A stretch of 49,594 bases of DNA from assembly GCA_045644665.1 (NCBI GenBank), contig JAZRHH010000042.1, positions 1-49,594 of the forward strand, read 5' to 3'. The notes beneath the pieces were generated by a model. It was not told the DNA's origin, did no database searches, and worked only from the letters and a program-made list of their open reading frames with translations. The position numbers and the translations under genes are program-made. The stretch's first letter is position 1, and every line of letters starts with the position of its first letter. Of this stretch, positions 16,506-25,305 are shown one piece after another. This stretch comes from RGIG9115 sp045644665 (lineage in GTDB: Bacteria > Bacillota > Clostridia > UBA1381).

Positions 16506-17777
16506 ATGGATTTAACAAAGGATTTTGGCATTAGCCGGGAAATATACGAGCTTTTTAAAGAATGTGAGGAACAGGTAAAACCTGCATTTAAAAAAATAGA
16601 AGAAATTGCAGAGAAAAATCAGTGGAAGGTAATGAAAGCCTTTGCAGATAACAGAGTATCTGAAAGCCATTTTACACCTACATATGGCTATGGTTATGAT
16701 GATTTGGGACGTGATACTTTAGACCGTGTTTATGCAGATATATTTGACTGCGAAGATGCTCTCGTAAGACATCAGCTGATTTCCGGCACACATACCCTTT
16801 CAACTGTTCTTTTTGGAATACTCCGTCCCGGAGATATACTCTTTTCAGTAACCGGAAGACCATATGATACTCTTGAAGAGGTAATTGGTATTGCAGGAGA
16901 GGACGGAAACGGCTCATTAAAGGATTTTGGAGTAGAATATATTGAGGCAGCACTTCTTCCAACAGGCGAGCCTGACTATTCCAAAATAGAAAAAATACTA
17001 AAAGAGAAAAAAGTAAAGCTAGTAACCATTCAGCGTTCAAAAGGCTATGGTACAAGACCTACATACAGTGCTGAAAAGATAGGCGAAATCGTAAGCTTTG
17101 TAAAAAATATATCACCTGATACTATTTGTATGGTGGATAACTGTTATGGTGAGTTTGTTGACGAAAAAGAGCCTACTTCTTACGGAGCAGATATTATTTG
17201 CGGCTCTCTTATAAAAAATCCGGGGGGCGGCATTGCACCAACAGGAGGATATATAGCAGGAAAAGCAGACCTTATAGAAAAATGCGCATATAGACTTACC
17301 TCTGTAGGCATCGGTAAAGAGGCAGGAGCAAGCCTTGGCTTTAATAAGAGCGCATATCAGGGCTTGTTTATTGCGCCCCATGTTGTATCCTGTGCTGTTA
17401 AATCAGCTGTTCTTGCAGCCTGTGTGTTTGAAAAATTAGGCTTTGAAACAGAGCCAAAGTGGAACGAAGAACGCCACGACATTATAGAAGCAATAAAGCT
17501 TGGCACTCCCGAAAATCTTTGTGCTTTTTGTGCAGGAGTTCAAAAGGGAGCGCCTGTAGACTCTTTTGTGACTCCGGAGCCTTGGGCAATGCCCGGCTAT
17601 CAGGATGAAGTAATTATGGCTGCCGGTGCCTTTAACCAGGGCTCAAGCATAGAGCTTAGTGCAGACGGACCCCTTCGTGAGCCATACATTGGTTATCTTC
17701 AGGGCGGAATAACTTACGAATCTGCAAAACTTGGACTTATGGTTGCAGCACAAAATATTGTTGATTTAAAAAAATGA
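16506..17777 (+). CDS. ynbB: PLP-dependent methionine gamma-lyase-like protein (YnbB)
   Basis: The 423-residue protein is a fold-type I pyridoxal-phosphate enzyme of the group often labelled aluminium resistance protein or YnbB. The sequence SGTHTLSTVLFGILRPGD (93-110) binds the cofactor phosphate, MVDNCYGEFV (209-218) carries the Asp that contacts the pyridine ring, and GSLIKNPGGGIAPTGGY (233-249) holds the Schiff-base Lys (about 237). Its reaction is probably C-S lyase-like, but this is unproven for the family. It follows cobO by 13 bases and ends the long housekeeping run, as rnj has its own promoter. Confidence 0.88.
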   Translation: MDLTKDFGISREIYELFKECEEQVKPAFKKIEEIAEKNQWKVMKAFADNRVSESHFTPTYGYGYDDLGRDTLDRVYADIFDCEDALVRHQLISGTHTLSTVLFGILRPGDILFSVTGRPYDTLEEVIGIAGEDGNGSLKDFGVEYIEAALLPTGEPDYSKIEKILKEKKVKLVTIQRSKGYGTRPTYSAEKIGEIVSFVKNISPDTICMVDNCYGEFVDEKEPTSYGADIICGSLIKNPGGGIAPTGGYIAGKADLIEKCAYRLTSVGIGKEAGASLGFNKSAYQGLFIAPHVVSCAVKSAVLAACVFEKLGFETEPKWNEERHDIIEAIKLGTPENLCAFCAGVQKGAPVDSFVTPEPWAMPGYQDEVIMAAGAFNQGSSIELSADGPLREPYIGYLQGGITYESAKLGLMVAAQNIVDLKK

Positions 17778-17790
17778 TTTTGTATATTGG

Positions 17791-17819
17791 TTGACATAAG
17801 AACAAAAATTTGATATAAT
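17791..17819 (+). promoter_or_regulatory. Promoter of rnj
   Basis: TTGACA (17791-17796), exactly 17 bases and TATAAT (17814-17819) form a full consensus promoter. It leaves a 5' leader of about 90 bases before the start at 17916; I see no recognisable riboswitch in that leader. Confidence 0.85.
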
Positions 17820-17915
17820 AACAGTAGTGTTGTGTTCGGACAAATGGCAAATTTAAATTTTTATTGAGCGGAAAAATAACAGCAGAAATGCTTAGAAAAA
17901 ATGGAGGATTAAATT

Positions 17916-19583
17916 TTGGCAAAAAAAGCAAAACTGAAAATTATACCTATCGGCGGTATGAATGAAATCGGAAAAAATCTTACTGCCATAGAATATGGTA
18001 ATGAAATAATAGTGGTAGACTGCGGAATGGCATTCCCGGATGATGATATGCCCGGAGTTGACCTTGTTATAAATGATATTTCTTATCTTGAAAAAAACGC
18101 CTCAAAAATTCTTGGAGTGTTCATTACCCACGGTCATGAGGACCATATTGGTGGGATACCTTTCTTTTTAAAATCAATTAATGTTCCTGTATACGGAACA
18201 AGACTTACTCTCGGTCTTATAGAGCATAAGCTAAAGGAGCATAATATGCTCTCAAGAGTTAAGCTTGTGCGAGTAAAGGCAGGTAGCGTAGTTAATGTAA
18301 GCAATACCCTCTCTGTAGAATTTGTAAGAACAAACCATTCAATTGCAGACTCTTGTGCTCTTGCTATAAGAACACCCCTTGGTATAGTACTTCATATGGG
18401 AGACTTTAAAATTGATACAACTCCAATTGTTGGAGAAATGATTGATCTTGCCCGAATTGGCGAGCTTGGGAAAGAGGGAGTCCTTGCCCTTTTATCCGAC
18501 AGTACAAACGTAGAGCGTGCAGGCTTTGCAATGAGTGAGCGAAGCGTGGGAGAGAAGTTTGAGCAAATTTTCCACAACTGTACAAAGCGTATTATAGTTG
18601 CAACCTTTGCATCAAATGTTCATCGTGTTCAGCAGATAATTGATGCTGCTGTTAAGAACAAGAGAAAGGTAGCAGTTTCCGGCAGAAGTATGGAAAACAT
18701 AGTTGAGCTCTCTATTCTCATGGGTTATATGAAGGTGCCTGAAGGCGTGCTTATTCCAATTGATAATATAAATAAGTATCGTCCAAACCAGGTTGTAATT
18801 ATTACAACAGGCAGTCAGGGAGAGCCGATGAGCGCTCTTTCCAGAATGGCTTATTCAGACCATAGAAAGGTAGAGGTCACAAAAGACGACCTTATAATAA
18901 TTTCCGCAACGCCAATCCCCGGAAATGAAAAGGCTGTTTCAAATGTCATAAACGAGCTTTTCAAAATCGGTGCATCTGTAATATACAGGTCACTTGCAGA
19001 AGTGCATGTATCAGGACACGCGTGTCAGGAAGAGCTAAAGCTCATACTTGCACTTGCAAAACCTAAGTACTTTATACCTGTCCACGGGGAATGCAGACAT
19101 CTCATGCTCCATGCAGAGCTTGCAGAAAAAGTTGGCGTGCCCAAAAAGAACACATTTGTTTTAAACAACGGAAGCGTACTCGAAATTGACGGAAATGGTG
19201 CAAGGATTTCAGGAACAGTCCACAGCGGAAAAATACTTGTAGACGGACTTGGAGTGGGTGACGTTGGAAACATTGTTCTTCGTGACAGAAAGCATCTTTC
19301 TCAAGATGGTCTTATAATTGTTGTAATTACCATTTCGGGAGAGGAACGAAAAATCGTATCAAAACCTGATGTTATAAGCCGTGGCTTCGTGTATGTAAGA
19401 GAAGCAGAAACTCTTATAGAGGGAATTCGTGAGGTTGCACAGGACAGCGTAGAAGTATGCCTTGGCAAAAGAACAACAGACTGGGCAACTCTTAAAAATT
19501 CACTTAGAAACGATGTTGCAAGATATATATTTGGCAAAACAAAGAGAAATCCAATGATTTTGCCAATAATTGAAGAAATTTAA
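17916..19583 (+). CDS. rnj: Ribonuclease J
   Basis: The 555-residue beta-CASP metallo-beta-lactamase is a 5'-3' exo- and endoribonuclease central to mRNA turnover and rRNA maturation in Firmicutes. The N terminus contains PIGGMNEIGKNLTAIEYG and the zinc motif HGHEDH (72-77), followed by RTNHSIADS and HMGDFKID; the beta-CASP domain contains SGRSM and TTGSQGEP; and the C-terminal region has HVSGHA and HGE zinc ligands. Only one copy is visible here, so RNase J1 and J2 cannot be told apart. The start is TTG, with GGAGG 8 bases before it. Confidence 0.96.
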   Translation: MAKKAKLKIIPIGGMNEIGKNLTAIEYGNEIIVVDCGMAFPDDDMPGVDLVINDISYLEKNASKILGVFITHGHEDHIGGIPFFLKSINVPVYGTRLTLGLIEHKLKEHNMLSRVKLVRVKAGSVVNVSNTLSVEFVRTNHSIADSCALAIRTPLGIVLHMGDFKIDTTPIVGEMIDLARIGELGKEGVLALLSDSTNVERAGFAMSERSVGEKFEQIFHNCTKRIIVATFASNVHRVQQIIDAAVKNKRKVAVSGRSMENIVELSILMGYMKVPEGVLIPIDNINKYRPNQVVIITTGSQGEPMSALSRMAYSDHRKVEVTKDDLIIISATPIPGNEKAVSNVINELFKIGASVIYRSLAEVHVSGHACQEELKLILALAKPKYFIPVHGECRHLMLHAELAEKVGVPKKNTFVLNNGSVLEIDGNGARISGTVHSGKILVDGLGVGDVGNIVLRDRKHLSQDGLIIVVITISGEERKIVSKPDVISRGFVYVREAETLIEGIREVAQDSVEVCLGKRTTDWATLKNSLRNDVARYIFGKTKRNPMILPIIEEI

Positions 19584-19609
19584 TAAATTGTAAACAATCA
19601 AATTTTGTA

Positions 19610-19638
19610 TTGAATTGTTAAAACGATTATGCTATTAT
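19610..19638 (+). promoter_or_regulatory. Promoter of smpB-ssrA
   Basis: TTGAAT (19610-19615), 17 bases and TATTAT (19633-19638) lie about 50 bases before smpB. No other promoter is obvious before ssrA, so both are probably transcribed from here. Confidence 0.6.
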
Positions 19639-19688
19639 ATGTAGGGCAGAGCTTTCTGCCCTCTATAATAAAAGAGGAGTGAATACAA

Positions 19689-20162
19689 ATGGCTGCAAAA
19701 AATGACAGCACAAAAATAATAGCTCAAAATAAAAAAGCACGCCATGAGTATTTTATTCTGGAAAATTTTGAATGTGGAATAGAGCTTTTTGGTACAGAGG
19801 TAAAGTCTGTAAGGCAGGGAAAGGTTAATATTTCCGACTCTTATGCCTCTATAAAAAACGGAGAGGTTTTTCTTCTTGGTATGAATATAAGCCCCTACGA
19901 ACAGGGAAATATATTTAACAGAGACCCACTCCGCGAAAAAAAGCTTCTTCTTCATAAAGCCCAGATAAGAAAACTTATCGGGCAAATAAAACAGACGGGT
20001 TTTTCGCTCATTCCGCTGTCTGTATATCTCAAAGGCTCGTATGTAAAGGTTGACCTTGCACTTTGCAAGGGTAAAAAGCTTTATGATAAGCGTGACGATA
20101 TCGCAAAGCGTGATGCAAAAAGGAATGCCGACCGAGCAATTAAAGAGCGAAATAACTGCTAA
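19689..20162 (+). CDS. smpB: SsrA-binding protein
   Basis: The 157-residue OB-fold protein escorts tmRNA to stalled ribosomes. Typical segments are NKKARHEYFILE, the GIELFGTEVKSVRQGKVN core with its Glu and Lys contacts to tmRNA, KLLLHKAQI, and the basic tail KRDDIAKRDAKRNADRAIK, which becomes ordered in the empty decoding centre. AGAGGAG precedes the ATG. The ssrA gene begins 4 bases after the stop, an unusually direct protein-RNA partner arrangement seen in many Firmicutes. Confidence 0.97.
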   Translation: MAAKNDSTKIIAQNKKARHEYFILENFECGIELFGTEVKSVRQGKVNISDSYASIKNGEVFLLGMNISPYEQGNIFNRDPLREKKLLLHKAQIRKLIGQIKQTGFSLIPLSVYLKGSYVKVDLALCKGKKLYDKRDDIAKRDAKRNADRAIKERNNC

Positions 20163-20166
20163 ACTC

Positions 20167-20513
20167 GGGGATGCAATGGCTTCGACGGGGATAGTGAATC
20201 ACGAAATGCGGGTAGTGATGGGAGCCCACTTAAAACGACCTGACTTTAAATATAAACGCTAACAAAAATTTAGCATACGCAGCCTAAGTGCTGCCGTCTT
20301 ATCTGTGAGTACCACGGCATAGAATAAGGCGAATACCAGTGGTGAACGTGAATGCAGGAGTGCCTTGACCTGTGTCATGCATAAAAGGCTACCTGTTTTG
20401 GAATTATGGTCTGTGTAAGTCCAAAAACGGGGAATAAAAACCACAGCCTACACCCGTAGAGTTTTGTGTGGATTTATTTTCGGACAGGAGTTCGATTCTC
20501 CTCATCTCCACCA
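20167..20513 (+). ncRNA. ssrA: Transfer-messenger RNA
   Basis: The 347-base RNA rescues stalled ribosomes and tags the unfinished protein. The 5' end GGGGATG pairs with CATCTCC before an encoded CCA, giving the tRNA-like acceptor stem, and GGTTCGA-like TTCGATT marks the T arm. The tag reading frame runs 20258-20287 and encodes ANKNLAYAA before TAA, so the added tag would be alanine plus these nine residues. The tag ends in AYAA rather than the commoner ALAA. Pseudoknot-forming blocks lie between the tag and the 3' end. Confidence 0.97.
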
Positions 20514-20514
20514 G

Positions 20515-20545
20515 AAAAAAGCATCGACTTTGTCGGTGCTTTTTT
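20515..20545 (+). terminator. Terminator of ssrA
   Basis: GCATCGAC (20521-20528) pairs with GTCGGTGC (20532-20539, one G-T pair) across a 3-base loop. It is flanked by an A run upstream and followed by six T residues, immediately after the tmRNA CCA end. Confidence 0.9.
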
Positions 20546-20568
20546 CAACTAAATCCGTCTAGTTTTAT

Positions 20569-21417
20569 TTACAAAGTTTTACTTTTCAAAAAATTAAGAA
20601 AGTGTTCTACATTTCCATAAGCAGACTGTTTGCGGTAGTAACTGCATATAGTTTGTGTTTCGTTGAAATCTGTAACATCCAGATGTTTTATGGTTTCCGA
20701 TATCTGTGAACTTGGCTTTTCTCTTCCAATGCCAATTCCAACTCCTGCCTCCACACATTTTTTGTTGCAGTAAATATCATTGCTTTGTACAACAATATCA
20801 GGCGTGAATCCGGCTTTTTTACATGCATTAATTAAAATTTTATGCATACCGTTGTTTTCTCCAATTGATATGAACGGCTGATTGCTTAGTTGTTTTAGTG
20901 TAAGCTTTTTTTTGCATAGAGGGCTGTTTGCTGCAACTCTTAGACACAATTTTGTAGTATATAAATTAATTCTTTCATATTCAGGATAGTTATTATTCAG
21001 TTCGTCAATTATAATATCATATTTTTCAAAATCTGTTTCATCAAAATCAAAGACTGTTTTAAATGATATGTGAGGGTGCTTTGTTTTATATTCAATAATA
21101 TAGTCTATTATTGTGCCTCTCATGGCACGAACAAGCATTTTTATTTCCCGTGTATCTGTGCTTATTGATGAAAGGTCATAAACAGCGCTTTCAAGCTCAT
21201 CAAATACTACATGAAGGGATTTTTGAAGTCTTTTGCCATTGTCATTTAACATAATCCTATTGCTTGACCTGTGAAACAGCTCGCATCCAAGCTCTGCCTC
21301 AAGTCTTTTTACGGATGCGGAAACTGATGTTGCAGGGACTTGATATTTTTCTGCAGTCTTTGCAAAGCTTTCATTTTTTGCGCTTTCAAAAAAGTATTTT
21401 AGCTGTAGAATTTCCAT
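20569..21417 (-). CDS. LysR-family transcriptional regulator
   Basis: The 282-residue protein has an N-terminal winged helix-turn-helix (MEILQLKYFFESAKNESFAKTAEKY to about residue 60) with the LysR pattern SVSASVKRLEAELGCELFHR, and a C-terminal periplasmic-binding-like effector domain. I use the ATG at 21417, because AAGGAG lies 10 bases before it; the longer in-frame TTG at 21426 would overlap the binding site. It is divergent from the M20 peptidase/CapA pair, and the two -35 boxes are only 18 bases apart, so it probably controls that pair and itself. The effector is unknown. Confidence 0.9.
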   Translation of the reverse strand: MEILQLKYFFESAKNESFAKTAEKYQVPATSVSASVKRLEAELGCELFHRSSNRIMLNDNGKRLQKSLHVVFDELESAVYDLSSISTDTREIKMLVRAMRGTIIDYIIEYKTKHPHISFKTVFDFDETDFEKYDIIIDELNNNYPEYERINLYTTKLCLRVAANSPLCKKKLTLKQLSNQPFISIGENNGMHKILINACKKAGFTPDIVVQSNDIYCNKKCVEAGVGIGIGREKPSSQISETIKHLDVTDFNETQTICSYYRKQSAYGNVEHFLNFLKSKTL

Positions 21418-21440
21418 AATTATCAATCTCCTTTATATAA

Positions 21441-21469
21441 ATTTTACCACATTTTTAAAGTTTGGGCAA
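21441..21469 (-). promoter_or_regulatory. Promoter of the LysR regulator
   Basis: On the minus strand TTGCCC (21469-21464), 17 bases and TAAAAT (21446-21441) form a moderate promoter about 25 bases before the regulator start. Confidence 0.55.
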
Positions 21470-21487
21470 TACTAATTTTAACGATTG

Positions 21488-21516
21488 TTGACATTATTGT
21501 AAATTTTAGATATAAT
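21488..21516 (+). promoter_or_regulatory. Promoter of the M20 peptidase-CapA operon
   Basis: TTGACA (21488-21493), 17 bases and TATAAT (21511-21516) match consensus exactly and point away from the LysR gene. Being so strong, it would need repression rather than activation if it is regulated; no clear T-N11-A LysR box could be picked out. Confidence 0.8.
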
Positions 21517-21547
21517 TCTCATATATTATAGGAGGTATAGCTGTACA

Positions 21548-22681
21548 ATGAATATGCAAATTAAAGATTTTATAAAAAATAACACACCGTTGATGTATGA
21601 GATGCTAAAAGACCTATGCGGCATTCCGGCACCGTCAAATTTTGAACACGAGAGAGCTGCATACTGTAAAAAGTGGCTTGAGGATGTGGGTGCCCAGGGA
21701 GTTTATATTGATGACGCTCTCAATGTTATTTTTCCGCTTAACTGTGACGGCAGTGATGAAATAACAGTTTTTGTTGCACACACAGACACAGTTTTTCCGG
21801 ACAGAGAGCCAATGCCATACTACGATGATGGCGAAAAGATACATAGCCCTGGTGCAGCAGACGATACAGCGAGTCTTGTTATACTTTTGTTAATGGCTAA
21901 ATTTTTCGTAGAAAATAATCTTGTACCTCAAAAAGGTATTATGTTTGTGTGTAATTCCTGTGAGGAAGGACTTGGAAATCTAAAAGGAACAAGACAGCTT
22001 TTCAAAGACTATGAAGGGCGGATTGGAAGATTTATTTCTTTTGATACAGCTCTTAAAAGTGTGTCTGACAGGTGTGTAGGATCACATCGTTATGAGGTTG
22101 AAGTCCTGACAGAGGGAGGACATTCATGGAGTGCATTTGGAAAAAGTAATGCTATAGCAATTCTTTCTGATATAGCTTCGAAAATTTACAAAATACAGGT
22201 TCCTGAAAAAGAGGGTAAACGCACAACATATAATGTTGGTACTATTTCGGGAGGCACATCTATTAATACAATTGCCCAGAATGCAAAAATGCTATGCGAA
22301 TACCGTTCTGAGGACATTGAATGTCTTGAAATTATGAGGAATAAGTTTGAAGAAATTTTCAGTTCTGCACAAGCAGAAGGCGTACAGGTAAATGTCAAAA
22401 AGGTAGGGGACAGGCCTTGCGGAAATATCGACCCGGCTAAGATAGAAGATTTCAAAAAGGTAGTTGTTCCTGCAATAGAAGAAGTTCTGGGAGAAGGGGT
22501 TACATTTAAAAGTATGTCATCAGATTGCAACATCCCTCTTTATTATGGCGTTCCGGCACTTTGTGTTGGTGTGGATACATACTTTGGAATTCACACACGT
22601 GAAGAATGGGTGGATAAGGCTTCTATGGTTTCGGGTCTTGAAGTTGCAATCAATATTGGAATAAAAATGATGGAGGATTAA
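21548..22681 (+). CDS. M20-family metallopeptidase
   Basis: The 377-residue protein is a dinuclear zinc hydrolase of the M20 family. Metal ligands are visible as VAHTDT (His about 78), GAADDTAS (bridging Asp about 105) and CNSCEEG (catalytic and metal Glu 139-140); a dimerisation domain with GGHSWSAFGKSNAI follows; a late His lies in GIHTREEW. The family includes aminoacyl-dipeptidases, carboxypeptidases and amino-acid amidohydrolases. There is no signal peptide, so it acts in the cytoplasm. GGAGG lies 12 bases upstream of the start. The CapA-like gene follows after 2 bases. The substrate cannot be read from sequence, although the CapA neighbour hints at a peptide or poly-glutamate. Confidence 0.85.
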   Translation: MNMQIKDFIKNNTPLMYEMLKDLCGIPAPSNFEHERAAYCKKWLEDVGAQGVYIDDALNVIFPLNCDGSDEITVFVAHTDTVFPDREPMPYYDDGEKIHSPGAADDTASLVILLLMAKFFVENNLVPQKGIMFVCNSCEEGLGNLKGTRQLFKDYEGRIGRFISFDTALKSVSDRCVGSHRYEVEVLTEGGHSWSAFGKSNAIAILSDIASKIYKIQVPEKEGKRTTYNVGTISGGTSINTIAQNAKMLCEYRSEDIECLEIMRNKFEEIFSSAQAEGVQVNVKKVGDRPCGNIDPAKIEDFKKVVVPAIEEVLGEGVTFKSMSSDCNIPLYYGVPALCVGVDTYFGIHTREEWVDKASMVSGLEVAINIGIKMMED

Positions 22682-22683
22682 TA

Positions 22684-23964
22684 ATGAAATTTACTGCAGC
22701 AGGAGATTCTGCTATTCAAAGAGTACTTACAGAGTACAGCGGGATTGATACCGTAAGAGATTTTATAAATCAAGGCGATGTAAGATTTTTTAATCTTGAA
22801 ACAACAGTAAATAAGGATTGTTATGCAAACTTTTTTAGCGGCGGTACATGGCTTCGTACGGACCGTAAGGTTTTAGAGTCTACTAAACTGTTTAATTTTA
22901 ATGTGACAACCTTCGCAAATAATCATTGTATGGATTATGGACATGAGGGACTACTACAGACTATTAAGAATATAGATGAAGTAGGATATGTTCAGACAGG
23001 CTGCGGCAGAAACTTAAGGGAAGCTTCATCTCCTGCATACCTTGACCTTCCGGAGGGAAGAGTGGCAATTATTGCTTGTACCACAGAATTTGCAGCAGGT
23101 GGACTTGCAGGGGAACAATCCCGTCTTTTGCCCGGCAGACCGGGAGTAAATGGCCTGAGAATAAAAACAACCCTTCTTGTAGAAAAAGAAGATATAGAAA
23201 ACCTAAAAAAAATAGCCGCAAAAACAGGAGTTAACATCCGAAAAGAAACCTCTATAAAAAATGGATATGCAGCGCCTTTCCCTGAAGGAAAATTCAATCT
23301 TGGAGAAATGGGTTTTGAATTAGGCGACGAAACCGGTATGAAGTACGAAATAGAAAAAGCTGATATGGCTAGAATAGAAAAAGCAATTGAGGAAGCAGCT
23401 TTTTTTGCAGATTATGTACTTATATCTCTCCATTCTCATGACAGACAATTTGAAGAAAATTATCGTCCTGCAAAATTCATAGAAGATTTTGCGCACCATT
23501 GTATAGACTGCGGCGCTCACGCTGTTATTGGTCATGGTTCGCATTTGTTAAGACCTTTTGAACTTTACAAGCAGCGTCCTATATTCTATTCACTTGGCGA
23601 CTTTATTCTTCAACTTGAAAACTGCGAGCTTGCACCAGAGGAATTTTATGCAAAGTTTAATTTAACATCTGACAGCTCCATGTATGAGCTATTTAAAGTG
23701 CGTACAAAGGACTTCACATGCGGGCTTCAAAGACAACAAGTAATGCTGGAATCTGTTATTCCATTCTTTGAAATGGAGGATGGAAAACTAAAATCTCTTG
23801 AAATTATGCCTCTTGAACTTGGACTTGGTATGAGCCATTCAAAAATTGGTCTTCCGCGTCTTGCCAAGGATAACAGTATCCTTGAAAGATATGCCGAAAT
23901 GTCTGCACCATATGGCACAAAATTTGAAATAAAAGACAGACGTGCACGTCTTATTTTAGAATAA
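22684..23964 (+). CDS. CapA-family protein (PGA_cap-type metallophosphatase fold)
   Basis: The 426-residue protein matches the CapA/PgsA capsule-synthesis family, a calcineurin-like fold. It shows AAGDSAI at the start, FFNLETTVN, TTFANNHCMDYG, LISLHSHD and VIGHGSHLLRPFELYKQRPIFYSLGDFI, all diagnostic. Classical CapA is anchored outside the membrane in poly-gamma-glutamate synthesis, but here there is no signal peptide or membrane anchor and no capB or capC nearby, so a cytoplasmic enzymatic role is more likely. It is translationally close to the M20 peptidase (2-base gap) and ends at a hairpin. Confidence 0.85.
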   Translation: MKFTAAGDSAIQRVLTEYSGIDTVRDFINQGDVRFFNLETTVNKDCYANFFSGGTWLRTDRKVLESTKLFNFNVTTFANNHCMDYGHEGLLQTIKNIDEVGYVQTGCGRNLREASSPAYLDLPEGRVAIIACTTEFAAGGLAGEQSRLLPGRPGVNGLRIKTTLLVEKEDIENLKKIAAKTGVNIRKETSIKNGYAAPFPEGKFNLGEMGFELGDETGMKYEIEKADMARIEKAIEEAAFFADYVLISLHSHDRQFEENYRPAKFIEDFAHHCIDCGAHAVIGHGSHLLRPFELYKQRPIFYSLGDFILQLENCELAPEEFYAKFNLTSDSSMYELFKVRTKDFTCGLQRQQVMLESVIPFFEMEDGKLKSLEIMPLELGLGMSHSKIGLPRLAKDNSILERYAEMSAPYGTKFEIKDRRARLILE

Positions 23965-23967
23965 ATT

Positions 23968-23993
23968 AAAAGGAGCTTTTAATAGCTCCTTTT
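23968..23993 (+). terminator. Terminator after the CapA-like gene
   Basis: AAAAGGAGCT (23968-23977) pairs perfectly with AGCTCCTTTT (23984-23993) across a 6-base loop, the T run being part of the stem. Confidence 0.75.
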
Positions 23994-24012
23994 ATATTAT
24001 ACCTTAAATGCA

Positions 24013-24041
24013 TTGACAATTCAATTTATAAGTAATATAAT
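24013..24041 (+). promoter_or_regulatory. Promoter of the SGNH hydrolase gene
   Basis: TTGACA (24013-24018), 17 bases and TATAAT (24036-24041) are consensus. The leader to the start at 24130 is about 80 bases, with no structure I can name. Confidence 0.75.
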
Positions 24042-24129
24042 TGATGTGTATTTTGTTTGAATATTTTTTTACTTTAAATGAGTTTATGCGATGGTTGTTA
24101 TAAAACAAAACTTACAAGGAGATGTTATT

Positions 24130-25203
24130 ATGACAAAAATAGAGGAAATTGACAAGAATTTTAAAAGTCAGGCGGTAAATGATGGTGGATTGATTTATTA
24201 TAATTGTATGCAAAAACCGTTTTCCCTTTACGGGTTTTCAACTCCTTGTGAAAGTGGTGTGTTTTCGAGGCTTCCGCTTTCGTTTGCCGAGTGCAAGGAT
24301 GTAAGCGCCGGTGTACGCAGGTTGATGTTTAATACATCCGGTGGCAGAGTTCGTTTCAGAACAGATTCTAAAGTTATTGCAATAAAAGCGGAGATAGGCG
24401 AACCTCGTCATATGAATCATATGCCGGATACCGGGAGCAGGGGATTTGACCTTTATGCAGCACCGGCAGGGAAGCCGGAAGATGCAATTTTCAAAAAATC
24501 AATGGTTTCGACGGAGAATATTTATAATGTCTCCTACGAATTTGATGATTGTTTTTCCCGGGATATTACGATAAATTTTCCTTTGTATAATGATGTGAAA
24601 AGCCTTTATATCGGGCTTGACAGGGAATGTACATTAACAGAAGCTATGTCATATAGAATAGATAACCCTGTGGTTTTTTATGGGTCATCTGTGACACAGG
24701 GGGCATGCGCATCAAGACCGGGTGTAAATTATCCGGCGTTGTTATCCAGATGGCTTGATATGGATTTTATAAACCTTGGTTTTTCGGGAAACGATAGAGG
24801 AGAAGAAGCTCTGGCAGATTATATTGCTTCTATTAATATGTCAGCCTTTGTTTATGGTTATGGATATAATACTCCCTCAGTCGAGCATTATGAAAATACT
24901 CACTATCCTTTCTATGAAATTATCAGAAAAAATAATCCTGACCTTCCCATTATTATAATGAGCGTGCCTATATGCCCTGTTCTTAAAAGCAAAGAAAGGC
25001 TGGATTTCTTTATGAAAGTGAGAGAGGTTGCAATTGAGTCCTGTGAAAAAGCAAAGAAAAACGGTGACAATGTATATTTTATTGATGGTTTGACGCTTTT
25101 GGAAAATCCGGAGTCAACAGTGGATGCAACTCATCCTACTGACCTGGGCTTTTATGAAATGGCAGAGAAAATTTATCCTGTGCTCAAAACAATATTATAC
25201 TAG
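24130..25203 (+). CDS. SGNH/GDSL-type hydrolase
   Basis: The 357-residue protein has an N-terminal beta-rich domain ending with a GFDLY motif (105-109), typical of the domain that precedes one class of SGNH hydrolases, then the hydrolase domain with YGSSVTQG (nucleophile Ser about 186), GFSGNDRG, and the His/Asp block DATHPTD (332-338). Such enzymes remove acyl groups from carbohydrates or lipids. No signal peptide is seen, so it would act on imported or cytoplasmic material. The ATG at 24130 has AAGGAGATG before it; an earlier in-frame ATG at 24091 lacks a binding site. An aldo/keto reductase gene follows after about 100 bases. Confidence 0.85.
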   Translation: MTKIEEIDKNFKSQAVNDGGLIYYNCMQKPFSLYGFSTPCESGVFSRLPLSFAECKDVSAGVRRLMFNTSGGRVRFRTDSKVIAIKAEIGEPRHMNHMPDTGSRGFDLYAAPAGKPEDAIFKKSMVSTENIYNVSYEFDDCFSRDITINFPLYNDVKSLYIGLDRECTLTEAMSYRIDNPVVFYGSSVTQGACASRPGVNYPALLSRWLDMDFINLGFSGNDRGEEALADYIASINMSAFVYGYGYNTPSVEHYENTHYPFYEIIRKNNPDLPIIIMSVPICPVLKSKERLDFFMKVREVAIESCEKAKKNGDNVYFIDGLTLLENPESTVDATHPTDLGFYEMAEKIYPVLKTILY

Positions 25204-25242
25204 AGATAATGAATTATTAGATTTATAAGGCAGAATTATTTG

Positions 25243-25290
25243 TATGACAAATCATATAAATAACTACTATGACAAATACATAAATAACTA
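25243..25290. repeat. Tandem direct repeat before the aldo/keto reductase gene
   Basis: Two near-identical units, TATGACAAAT followed by CATA and TAAATAACTA, lie at 25243-25266 (24 bases) and 25268-25290 (23 bases). They fill the centre of a 102-base intergenic gap and may be a duplicated regulatory site or simple slippage. Confidence 0.7.
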
Positions 25291-25305
25291 AGGGGATGAT
25301 TTTAA

